A DNA stretch of 11,967 bases from Gammaproteobacteria bacterium (GTDB lineage Bacteria; Pseudomonadota; Gammaproteobacteria; Nitrosococcales; Methylophagaceae). The stretch is from contig QNEY01000025.1 in assembly GCA_003645385.1 (NCBI GenBank), positions 1 to 11,967 on the forward strand, read 5' to 3'. The position numbers and the translations under genes were made by a program. The notes below the pieces were generated by a model, which was not told where the DNA came from, ran no database searches, and saw only the letters and a program-made list of their open reading frames with translations. Position 1 is the stretch's first letter; every line of letters begins with the position of its first letter. Positions 6,098 to 11,967 of the stretch are shown here, in pieces.

Positions 6098-6733
6098 ATG
6101 GAAATTAGTTGCTTCACGGTAGGAGCATTTCAAGTCAACACTTATTTGCTTAAAGACGAAGCAACTGGTGCATGTGCAATTGTTGATACTGGTGAGAGCG
6201 ATGCTTTGCTTCAGCAATTGCAGGTATTTCAGCCAAGGCCGGATATTCAGATGATTTTACTCACGCATGGTCACCTCGATCATGCTGGTTCATTAGTGCC
6301 ATTACAGCAAGCTTTTGATGTGCCAACTTATTTGCCAAGATTGGAGCAAGCGTTATTTGAAACCTTACCTAAGCAAGGAGACTGGTTCGGTGCACCACAT
6401 ATGAATCGACCTTGCGGACGAATAGACTATTGGCTTAATGATGGTGACATGATTGAGCTTGGTCAAACACAATTACACTTTATTTCAACCCCAGGTCATA
6501 CTCCTGGTCAGGGTTGTTATTATGATGAAAATGATATTTTTGTGGGTGACACACTGTTTTCTGGCAGTGTAGGTAGAACAGACTTACCAATGGGCGATAA
6601 TGTATTGATGCAACAGAGTTTAGCTAAACTTATTGAGTTGCCTGGTCATTTACGAGTTCATAGTGGTCATGGTCCAGTGACAACATTGGCACAAGAATTA
6701 GCAACTAATCCTTTTTTAGAGTTTTTGAGATAA
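6098..6733 (+). CDS. gloC: YcbL/GloC-type metallo-beta-lactamase-fold hydrolase
   Basis: This 211-residue cytoplasmic protein belongs to the metallo-beta-lactamase fold and most resembles the E. coli YcbL (GloC) group, a type II glyoxalase-like family that hydrolyses thioesters such as S-lactoylglutathione. The metal ligands are present: H57-G-H59-L-D61-H62, H134 in TPGHTPG, D151 in VGDTLF and H191 in SGHGP. The segments WLNDGDMIELG, GSVGRTDLP and the C-terminal NPFLEF also match YcbL. It lacks the C-terminal substrate domain of classical GloB. The gene starts 22 bp after the WYEAN repeat gene with only a weak ribosome site, and ends 10 bp before the carbonic anhydrase, so co-transcription is likely. 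The exact substrate is not settled by sequence. Confidence 0.9.
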   Translation: MEISCFTVGAFQVNTYLLKDEATGACAIVDTGESDALLQQLQVFQPRPDIQMILLTHGHLDHAGSLVPLQQAFDVPTYLPRLEQALFETLPKQGDWFGAPHMNRPCGRIDYWLNDGDMIELGQTQLHFISTPGHTPGQGCYYDENDIFVGDTLFSGSVGRTDLPMGDNVLMQQSLAKLIELPGHLRVHSGHGPVTTLAQELATNPFLEFLR

Positions 6734-6743
6734 ATAGGTTTTT

Positions 6744-7376
6744 ATGGCGAGTAAAGAAAAGTTAATAGATGGTTTCCAGCGTTTTAAACAACACTATTTT
6801 GGGAATGATGGCCGTCTATATGCAAGTTTAAAAAATGGGCAGCCAGCAAAAACACTGATGGTTGCATGTTGTGATTCTCGTGTCGATCCAGCTATTTTGA
6901 CAGACTGTGATCCTGGTGATCTATTTACTATACGGAATGTGGCTAATCTTGTGCCACCATGTGAACATGACAATAGTCATCATGGTACTAGTGCGGCTTT
7001 GGAATTTGCAGTTAACAATTTGGAAGTTGAGAATATTATTATTATGGGTCATGGCAACTGCGGGGGTATCAAGGCATTATGGGAAGGGGTTGATAATTCG
7101 CAGACTCAATTTATCCATTCATGGGTTTCGATGGCCCAACCAGCAAAAGATTGGGTTAAACACACCTTGTCAACTGCCTCTGAGGAAGAGCAAATAAAAG
7201 CTTGTGAACAGAGGGCTGTATTGGAGTCATTAGCTAATCTAATGACTTTTTCCTGGATTCGTCAACGGGTGGAGCAGGGAACACTCAGTTTGTATGGCTG
7301 GTATTTTGATATCGCGGCTGGTGAATTATTGTGTTTCAACCATACAACGGGAGCATTTGAAATCGTTGTCGATTAA
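6744..7376 (+). CDS. Beta-class carbonic anhydrase (CynT-like)
   Basis: This is a zinc enzyme interconverting CO2 and bicarbonate in the cytoplasm. The 210-residue length is normal for bacterial beta enzymes. Zinc ligands are C42 in ACCDSR, H103 and C106 in GHGNCGG, with the catalytic Asp-Arg pair D44/R46. The early LIDGFQRFKQHYF, GDLFTIRNVANLVPP and the late YGWYFDI and TTGAFEIV resemble CynT more than E. coli Can. No cyanase gene is near, so a general bicarbonate-supply role is more likely than cyanate detoxification. The ATG lies 10 bp after the GloC-like hydrolase gene. The gene ends 55 bp before the convergent bamE; a 5-bp hairpin in that gap (7420-7432) lacks a T run. Confidence 0.93.
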   Translation: MASKEKLIDGFQRFKQHYFGNDGRLYASLKNGQPAKTLMVACCDSRVDPAILTDCDPGDLFTIRNVANLVPPCEHDNSHHGTSAALEFAVNNLEVENIIIMGHGNCGGIKALWEGVDNSQTQFIHSWVSMAQPAKDWVKHTLSTASEEEQIKACEQRAVLESLANLMTFSWIRQRVEQGTLSLYGWYFDIAAGELLCFNHTTGAFEIVVD

Positions 7377-7431
7377 AATGAAATTCCCAAAGATTTAGAT
7401 AATAGATTTGTTGAAATATAGCACTTTGTGC

Positions 7432-7998
7432 TTATTCTAAACCAGGTTCAGGTTCAGGTTCAGGTTCAGGTTCAGGTTCAGGTTCAGGTACTGTTTTAGT
7501 TTTGCCACTGGTCGAAGTGATTTCTTTTTCAACGTTGATGATTTCCTGTTGTTCATCATCTAGACCAATAGTATTTTTCAGACCCCCAAATAATCCAGTT
7601 TTTTGCTCAGATAACGGTACCACAACGTTTTTCTCATTACGTTCAACCTTAGGCAAGTCTTCACGGGCAACAATACGGGTATCACCGTCAATATGCGTTA
7701 ATGCATCTTCCTCAAAAAATAGTGTGATTCTACGCTGTTCACGCTCACCATTACCGGGATGAAAAGTATATATGTAATCCCAGCGATCTGGGTGAAATGT
7801 ATCAATGAGCAAGGGTGTTCCCATCACATAAGAAACCTGACTCTTAGTCATACCAGGTTTAAGCTGGTTGATCATTTGTTGGGTAACGTCATTCCCTTGT
7901 TGAATATCAATACGATAAACACCTGGGATTTTATCTTTACTACAGCCACCAATAAGTAGCATCATGATCGAAAAGGTGTAAATGAGAAGGATTTTCAT
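7432..7998 (-). CDS. bamE: Outer membrane assembly lipoprotein BamE with Pro-Glu tail
   Basis: BamE is a lipoprotein subunit of the Bam complex, which inserts beta-barrel proteins into the outer membrane. A lipoprotein signal peptide ends in the lipobox L-I-G-G-C19; the +2 residue is Ser, which favours sorting to the outer membrane. The BamE fold covers about residues 25-105, with PGVYRIDIQQGNDVT, the conserved LKPGMTKSQVSYVMGTPLL and WDYIYTFHPG. At 188 residues it is far longer than the roughly 110-residue E. coli protein. The extra C-terminal part is charged and low-complexity and ends in eight Pro alternating with Glu (VPEPEP...EPGLE), encoded by a hexanucleotide repeat. A possible use is as an extended periplasmic spacer. 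The gene is divergent from fur, as in Pseudomonas (omlA-fur). No clear Shine-Dalgarno sequence precedes the ATG. Confidence 0.95.
   Translation of the reverse strand: MKILLIYTFSIMMLLIGGCSKDKIPGVYRIDIQQGNDVTQQMINQLKPGMTKSQVSYVMGTPLLIDTFHPDRWDYIYTFHPGNGEREQRRITLFFEEDALTHIDGDTRIVAREDLPKVERNEKNVVVPLSEQKTGLFGGLKNTIGLDDEQQEIINVEKEITSTSGKTKTVPEPEPEPEPEPEPEPGLE
7444..7489 (-). repeat. In-frame hexanucleotide repeat (seven AGGTTC units) in bamE
   Basis: On the + strand AGGTTC occurs seven times without error at 7444-7485, followed by a partial AGGT. Read on the coding strand it is (GAACCT)7, giving Glu-Pro repeats near the BamE C-terminus. Because the unit is six bases, gain or loss of copies changes tail length without shifting frame. 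Confidence 0.95.
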
Positions 7999-8033
7999 TT
8001 ATATTTAAGTTCTAAATTAATTTATCAGAGAGA

Positions 8034-8051
8034 AATGATACGCTAATCATT
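8034..8051. promoter_or_regulatory. Inverted repeat in the bamE-fur intergenic region, possible operator
   Basis: AATGAT (8034-8039) and ATCATT (8046-8051) form a perfect six-base inverted repeat with a six-base spacer, 25 bp before the fur ATG. The half-sites resemble pieces of the Fur box (GATAATGATAATCATTATC), but the best ungapped alignment matches only about half of its positions. Autoregulation of fur is common in the group, so the site is worth noting, with low confidence. Confidence 0.3.
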
Positions 8052-8076
8052 CAGTTTCGACGAGGCATCAATAATA

Positions 8077-8493
8077 ATGGAAAGTCAGGATTTAAGAAAA
8101 GCAGGTCTAAAAGTTACTCTACCAAGATTGAAAGTACTGGAAATTTTGGAAACAGCTGACCATCGACATTTGAGTGCAGAAGATGTTTATAAGGCTATGC
8201 TGGAAATGGGGGAAGAGATTGGTTTAGCGACTGTATACCGTGTTTTAACACAGTTTGAAGGAGCTGGATTAGTATCTCGTTTGAGTATCGAAGGAGGGCA
8301 CGCGGTATTCGAACTGGAAGACGGCTCACACCATGACCATTTACTATGTGTGCGCTGTCATCGAATTGAAGAATTTGTTGATGAGGTGATTGAGCAACGA
8401 CAACAGGTAATTGCCGCAGAAAAAGGTTTCGAAATGACCGATCATAGTTTATATATCTATGGTGTGTGCAAACACTGCCAGAAGGAAAAATAG
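8077..8493 (+). CDS. fur: Ferric uptake regulator Fur
   Basis: Fur is a dimeric metalloregulator that binds DNA with Fe(II) and represses iron uptake genes. The 138 residues show the N-terminal winged helix (about 1-83, with AGLKVTLPRLKVLEIL and the recognition region GLATVYRVLTQFEGAGLV). The C-terminal dimerisation and metal domain has H85-H86-D87-H88, C91-V-R-C94 and a second pair C131-K-H-C134. Both CxxC pairs needed for a structural zinc site are present, as in E. coli-type Fur. ATG 8077 matches the family N-terminus. It is divergent from bamE across 78 bp and convergent with recN, whose stop lies 19 bp away. The intergenic inverted repeat could serve its autoregulation. Confidence 0.96.
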   Translation: MESQDLRKAGLKVTLPRLKVLEILETADHRHLSAEDVYKAMLEMGEEIGLATVYRVLTQFEGAGLVSRLSIEGGHAVFELEDGSHHDHLLCVRCHRIEEFVDEVIEQRQQVIAAEKGFEMTDHSLYIYGVCKHCQKEK

Positions 8494-8512
8494 CACTTTT
8501 TTAGCTTAAGAA

Positions 8513-10186
8513 TTAAGATTGGGATTGGCTAAGCATTTCTTCAGCATGAAGGCGTGTTTTTTCAGTAAGTGTTACTCCACCAAGCATACGAGCAATCTCT
8601 TCAACGCGTTGTTTTTTATTGAGAGTAGTAATTTCAATATGAGTACTATTGTCTAGGTTCTTTTTACTGACTTGTAGCTGCTGATGTGCCTGCGCAGCTA
8701 CTTGTGGTAGGTGAGTGATACAAATAACTTGTTGACTGATTGCAAGTTTACGAAGATGATTGCCAACAATTTCTGCAATTCCACCGCCAATTCCGACATC
8801 AACTTCATCGAACACTAATGTTGGCACACTACGGCTACCAGCAGTAACAACTTGTATTGCAAGACTAATACGGGCAAGTTCACCGCCAGATGCGACTTTT
8901 CCTAGTTCGCCTGCTGCTTGGCCGGGATTAGTTTTCACTAAAATCTGTACCTGATCTGCACCTGTTTCATTAAAATGATTGTTTGCCATAGGTGAAACAA
9001 TGATCTCAATCTGACCGGTAGGAATAGCAAGTTGCTGGATTGATTGGGTTATTTGTTCAGCGAGAGGCGTGGCAGTTAGTTGGCGCTGCTCAGTGATTTG
9101 TTGACACAAAGTAAGGCAAATTTGCTGCTGCTGATTTAGTTGTTGTTGTAATTGTTCCGTATGTGTTTCGATATTGGCTAGTGCATTGAGCTCCTGTTGC
9201 AACTGCTCAAAATGAGCCGGCAACTGTTCAATCTCAATATGATGTTTACGGGCCTGAGTATGTAAGACGCCAAGCTCGGTTTCGACTTGTTGTAAACGCT
9301 GTGGGTCGACATCAGTACTGTCCAGATAATGACGAAGATCACTCGCAGCCTCATCAAGCTGGATAACCGTCGAGTTAAGTACTTCGATCAGGTTATTAAA
9401 ACGTGGTTCAACTTCCTGATGTTGTTCCAACTCACCAAGTACATGGCTGATAGTTGTGTATGCTGCACCTTGCTCCTGGTCAGCTAATTGATGCAGTGCT
9501 GATTCAGCTGTGGCGATAAGTTGTGACGCATGTGCCAGTTGGTGCTGTTCTTGTACTAATTGTTGCAGATACTCTTCACTAAGATTAAGCGGTGCCAGTT
9601 CATTAACCTGATATTGTAATAGTTCGCGCCTTGCCGCTTGATCTTGTGCTGTTTGTTCAAGTTGGTTGAGCTGTTGTTGTAGTGACTGCCACTGTTGATA
9701 GTGATCTGTCAATTCAGTAAGTAGGGGCTGCGTTTTAGCAACAGTATCTAATAATTGACGTTGAGTTTCACTGCGTACCAGAGATTGATGTTCATGTTGG
9801 CCATGAATATCAATGGTACGTTCACTGATGGCGCGCAATTGTGAAAGAGGCACTGCTCTGCCATTGATATAGGCACGTGAGCGGCCTTCTTTGGTGATTG
9901 TTCTGCGGAGATGACACTGATTATCATCATCAAGCTCTTGTTCAACTAACCATTGTTGGAGAACAGGATTATTCTGGCTGTCAAAGCTGGCAGCTATTTC
10001 AGCACGCTCAGAACCTTGTCTAATCATGTTGGAATCAGCACGATCACCCAATACTAAGCTCATGGCATCGACTAACATCGATTTGCCGGCACCAGTTTCA
10101 CCTGTTAGTGAAGTCATGCCTTTTTCAAACGTTATGGTGATGTCATCAACAACAGCAAGATCACGAATACTCAGATTGGTTAGCAT
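8513..10186 (-). CDS. recN: DNA repair protein RecN
   Basis: RecN is a cytoplasmic SMC-like ATPase acting in recombinational repair of double-strand breaks. The 557 residues match the usual length (E. coli 553). The order is Walker A near the N-terminus (G29ETGAGKS36), a long Gln-rich coiled-coil region (about 150-370), the ABC signature S433-G-G-E436-LAR, and Walker B LVFDE (D460-E461) followed by VDVGIGG. HLPQVAA supplies the switch His region. The ATG overlaps the nadK stop by seven bases (ATGCTAA on the coding strand), so translation is probably coupled to nadK. In many bacteria recN is LexA-controlled; no clear SOS box was seen here, and its promoter appears to be that of nadK. It is convergent with fur. 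Confidence 0.96.
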   Translation of the reverse strand: MLTNLSIRDLAVVDDITITFEKGMTSLTGETGAGKSMLVDAMSLVLGDRADSNMIRQGSERAEIAASFDSQNNPVLQQWLVEQELDDDNQCHLRRTITKEGRSRAYINGRAVPLSQLRAISERTIDIHGQHEHQSLVRSETQRQLLDTVAKTQPLLTELTDHYQQWQSLQQQLNQLEQTAQDQAARRELLQYQVNELAPLNLSEEYLQQLVQEQHQLAHASQLIATAESALHQLADQEQGAAYTTISHVLGELEQHQEVEPRFNNLIEVLNSTVIQLDEAASDLRHYLDSTDVDPQRLQQVETELGVLHTQARKHHIEIEQLPAHFEQLQQELNALANIETHTEQLQQQLNQQQQICLTLCQQITEQRQLTATPLAEQITQSIQQLAIPTGQIEIIVSPMANNHFNETGADQVQILVKTNPGQAAGELGKVASGGELARISLAIQVVTAGSRSVPTLVFDEVDVGIGGGIAEIVGNHLRKLAISQQVICITHLPQVAAQAHQQLQVSKKNLDNSTHIEITTLNKKQRVEEIARMLGGVTLTEKTRLHAEEMLSQSQS

Positions 10187-11049
10187 GTGAGTTTTCTACC
10201 CCACTCAAGCTTGGCTCGCAAGATTGAATAGTGGTCATGATCTTCTAGGTGAAGTAGCTTTATAGTACTTGGATGCCGTTCTATACGAATGGTATCGCCG
10301 GGCTCTAAAATATGACCAGGTCTGCCATCACAGGTTGCCATAGCAGTACTGGTATTATTTTCACTCAGGGTAATATCAATAATACTATTGGCCGCGATAA
10401 CAAGTGGTCTGTTACTCAGTGTGTGAGGGCAAACTGATGCTAGTACTAAAGCATCTAAATCAACATCTAGAATCGGACCACCAGCAGACATTGCATAAGC
10501 TGTAGAACCAGTTGGTGTTGCAATGACGATACCGTCAGCACGTTGGCTATTTAGAAACTTACCATTAATGTAGGTTTCAAATTCGATCATATGCAGACTT
10601 TGATGTGCATGGATCACCACATCGTTCATAGCTGTACCAGTAAGAGTGTCAGATTGATTAATGGTCGCTTGCATTAAAAATCGTGTGTCTTCACGATAGT
10701 CGCCATCTAAAATTTCTGACAGTTGTTGTTCTAATTTAGCTAAAGTGACATCGGCCAAAAAACCTAAACGGCCCACATTTATACCCACTAAAGGTAAATT
10801 TGTTCCTGATAAAGCACGTGAAGCAGATAACAAGGTGCCATCACCACCGATAGCAATGGCTAGATCACAGTTGTGGGCAAAATCATTGATTGAAATAACA
10901 TCCAGCTCAGGCAAAAAACCAAGTGGCTCATTAATGAAGGTATTCAGTGCTCTTGATTGTAAAAAATAAGTTACCCGTACGATCGCACTTTCCATAATAG
11001 GATCGTCTTTACGAATAAAGAGGCCAATGCGTTTAAAAGTTGAATTCAT
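10180..11049 (-). CDS. nadK: NAD kinase
   Basis: This enzyme phosphorylates NAD to NADP with ATP or polyphosphate in the cytoplasm. With the ATG at 11049-11047 it has 289 residues, close to the 292 of E. coli NadK. The catalytic GGDG motif is at 68-71 (IAIGGDGTLL, D70), followed by NDVVIH, the NAD-binding DGIVIATPTGSTAY loop, and SAGGPI and CPHTLSNRPLVI. The frame stays open upstream to a TTG at 11112, but those 21 extra residues have no family counterpart. A good promoter on the minus strand places the -10 box at 11117-11112, so transcription would start after that TTG. The ATG start is therefore preferred although its ribosome site is weak. recN overlaps the 3' end. Confidence 0.94.
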   Translation of the reverse strand: MNSTFKRIGLFIRKDDPIMESAIVRVTYFLQSRALNTFINEPLGFLPELDVISINDFAHNCDLAIAIGGDGTLLSASRALSGTNLPLVGINVGRLGFLADVTLAKLEQQLSEILDGDYREDTRFLMQATINQSDTLTGTAMNDVVIHAHQSLHMIEFETYINGKFLNSQRADGIVIATPTGSTAYAMSAGGPILDVDLDALVLASVCPHTLSNRPLVIAANSIIDITLSENNTSTAMATCDGRPGHILEPGDTIRIERHPSTIKLLHLEDHDHYSILRAKLEWGRKLTC

Positions 11050-11111
11050 TTTAAATTTAGAACCTGTTGATATCTGTGATGTTAGATAAGATTGCCATGA
11101 TTTTAAGTCCA

Positions 11112-11127
11112 ATCCTAGAGCTAGGAT
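11112..11127. repeat. Inverted repeat overlapping the nadK promoter
   Basis: ATCCTAG (11112-11118) and CTAGGAT (11121-11127) are perfect seven-base arms around a two-base AG centre. The element covers the proposed nadK -10 box and adjoining spacer, the position expected of a repressor operator. The cognate regulator is unknown. Confidence 0.6.
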
Positions 11128-11140
11128 AATTCTATCTCAA
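11112..11140 (-). promoter_or_regulatory. Sigma70-like promoter for nadK-recN
   Basis: On the minus strand TTGAGA (11140-11135) and TAGGAT (11117-11112) are spaced by exactly 17 bp. The -35 matches consensus at five of six positions and the -10 at four of six. The expected start of transcription is about 11105, leaving a leader of about 56 bases before the nadK ATG. The -10 is embedded in a 16-bp inverted repeat. Confidence 0.55.
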
Positions 11141-11165
11141 TAGTTCTAACTTCACAGCCATAAGA

Positions 11166-11174
11166 TGGTAAAAT
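11166..11174 (+). promoter_or_regulatory. Extended -10 promoter for ndk
   Basis: TGGTAAAAT at 11166-11174 is an extended -10 element (TG, one base, then TAAAAT, five of six to consensus). No good -35 lies 16-18 bp upstream, as is common for extended -10 promoters. It ends 39 bp before the ndk ATG, which has a well-placed AAGGA at 11203-11207. Confidence 0.5.
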
Positions 11175-11213
11175 GATCCAATTTTAACTTAACTTATCAA
11201 ATAAGGATCCACA

Positions 11214-11645
11214 ATGGCGATTGAACGTACAATTTCTATCATTAAACCAGATGCAGTTGCAAAAAATGTTATTGGTGACATTTATTCACGTTTTGAAAAA
11301 GCAGGGCTGAGTATCGTTGCTGCACGCATGATTCACTTATCACAAGAACAGGCTGAAGGTTTTTATGCTGAGCATAAAGAACGCCCTTTCTTTAAGGATC
11401 TTGTTAGTTTCATGACTTCTGGTCCAGTGATGGTTCAAGTTTTAGAAGGCGAAGGTGCGGTATTGAAAAATCGCGATTTAATGGGTGCAACAAATCCTGC
11501 TGATGCTGATGCTGGTACTATCCGTGCTGACTTTGCGCAAAGCATTGATGAAAATGCAGTCCATGGTTCTGACTCAACAGACAGTGCGGCACGTGAAATT
11601 GCCTACTTCTTCACTGAAGATCAACTTTGCGCTCGCACTAGATAA
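11214..11645 (+). CDS. ndk: Nucleoside diphosphate kinase
   Basis: This enzyme balances nucleoside triphosphate pools by moving the gamma phosphate between nucleotides via a phospho-histidine. The 143 residues match the bacterial family (E. coli 143). The N-terminus ERTISIIKPDAV, the NPADADAGTIRADF nucleotide-binding region and the active-site H117 in NAVHGSDS are all present. ATG 11214 has AAGGA six bases upstream. rlmN begins 14 bp downstream, an order seen in many gammaproteobacteria, so the two are probably co-transcribed from the extended -10 promoter upstream of ndk. Confidence 0.97.
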   Translation: MAIERTISIIKPDAVAKNVIGDIYSRFEKAGLSIVAARMIHLSQEQAEGFYAEHKERPFFKDLVSFMTSGPVMVQVLEGEGAVLKNRDLMGATNPADADAGTIRADFAQSIDENAVHGSDSTDSAAREIAYFFTEDQLCARTR

Positions 11646-11659
11646 AAACGAATAGCACT

Positions 11660-11967
11660 ATGGCACGCACTAATCTACTTGGATTAGACCATAAAGGTTT
11701 GGAAAGATTTTTCGATGAAATTGGCGAAAAATCTTTCCGTGCGCGTCAATTGTTGCAATGGATTCACCAGTACCGAGTAGTAGATTTTTCTGAGATGACA
11801 AATCTGAGCAAAGTCTTGCGACAAAAGTTAGTTGAATCAGCAGAGATAAAACCGCCCGAAGTATTAGAAGAACATATTTCCAAAGATGGAACCCGAAAAT
11901 GGATAATTCGATTGTCTTGTGGAAATTCGATCGAAACAGTTTATATTCCTGAAGGTTCACGTGGCAC
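11660..11967 (+). CDS. rlmN: 23S rRNA/tRNA adenine C2-methyltransferase RlmN, N-terminal part (3' end outside window)
   Basis: RlmN is a radical-SAM enzyme that methylates C2 of A2503 in 23S rRNA and A37 in some tRNAs. The ATG at 11660 opens a frame that runs off the window after 102 full codons. The residues read NLLGLDHKGLERFF, then GEKSFRARQLLQWIH, DFSEMTNLSKVLRQKL, DGTRKWIIRL and ETVYIPEGSRG, following the N-terminal accessory domain of RlmN step by step. The cysteines of the radical-SAM cluster would lie beyond the edge. It sits 14 bp after ndk, with no strong Shine-Dalgarno sequence, which fits read-through from the ndk transcript. Confidence 0.93.
   Translation, partial: MARTNLLGLDHKGLERFFDEIGEKSFRARQLLQWIHQYRVVDFSEMTNLSKVLRQKLVESAEIKPPEVLEEHISKDGTRKWIIRLSCGNSIETVYIPEGSRG

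Noticed and set aside
5206..6117. Long open frames on both strands within and across the WYEAN array
   Set aside because: The repetitive codons (tgg tat gaa gcc aat) lack stops in several other frames, so each repeat extends the shadow frame. The predicted peptides are low-complexity mirrors of the repeat and lack ribosome sites.
7420..7432. AGCAC-TTT-GTGCT hairpin between the carbonic anhydrase and bamE as a terminator
   Set aside because: The stem is only five base pairs and neither strand has a following T run, so it does not meet the pattern of an intrinsic terminator.
7502..7959. Plus-strand open frames inside bamE
   Set aside because: They are antisense to the lipoprotein gene, whose lipobox and BamE motifs are clear. 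They show no domains or ribosome sites.
8505..8517. CTTAA-GAA-TTAAG between fur and recN as a bidirectional terminator
   Set aside because: A five-base AT-only stem is too weak, and it overlaps the recN stop codon.
11670..11960. Minus-strand open frame near the right edge
   Set aside because: The + strand here encodes the conserved N-terminal domain of RlmN in an uninterrupted frame, so the minus frame is a shadow.

Overview
The window looks like chromosomal DNA of a moderately AT-rich gammaproteobacterium (about 40% G+C by eye, not computed). The gene orders point the same way: bamE divergent from fur, nadK overlapping recN, and ndk followed by rlmN. Ubiquinone synthesis through Coq7, CheV chemotaxis and c-di-GMP (PilZ) signalling suggest a motile, respiring bacterium. 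A Methylophaga- or Thiotrichales-like marine lineage is a guess; the species cannot be fixed from the sequence alone.

Left part (1-4370): the 3' end of a cheV gene, then coq7 (ubiquinone hydroxylase) on the + strand. The tail of coq7 overlaps by 17 bp a minus-strand pair of tandemly duplicated single-domain PilZ genes. Divergent from that pair is a large Lon-family ATP-dependent protease of the YcbZ/AsrA type with an intact Ser-Lys dyad.

Middle (4439-7376): four same-strand genes. The first is a small exported protein of unknown family. The second, the most unusual item here, is a 370-residue cytoplasmic-looking protein built almost wholly of a short tandem motif, W-Y-E-A-N, repeated 23 times with linkers that nearly always give Trp-Trp spacings of 15, 17 or 19 residues. 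Close behind it come a YcbL/GloC-type metallo-beta-lactamase-fold hydrolase (22 bp gap) and a beta-carbonic anhydrase (10 bp gap), so these three may share a transcript. I recognise no family for the repeat protein.

Right part (7432-11967): conserved housekeeping genes. The outer-membrane assembly lipoprotein BamE carries an unusual Pro-Glu tail encoded by a perfect hexanucleotide repeat and is divergent from fur. recN and nadK overlap on the minus strand behind a good sigma70-like promoter that overlaps a 16-bp inverted repeat. ndk, with an extended -10 promoter, and the 5' end of rlmN run rightward to the window edge. No RNA genes, CRISPR arrays, insertion sequences or phage genes were seen, and no gene-free stretch exceeds 300 bases.
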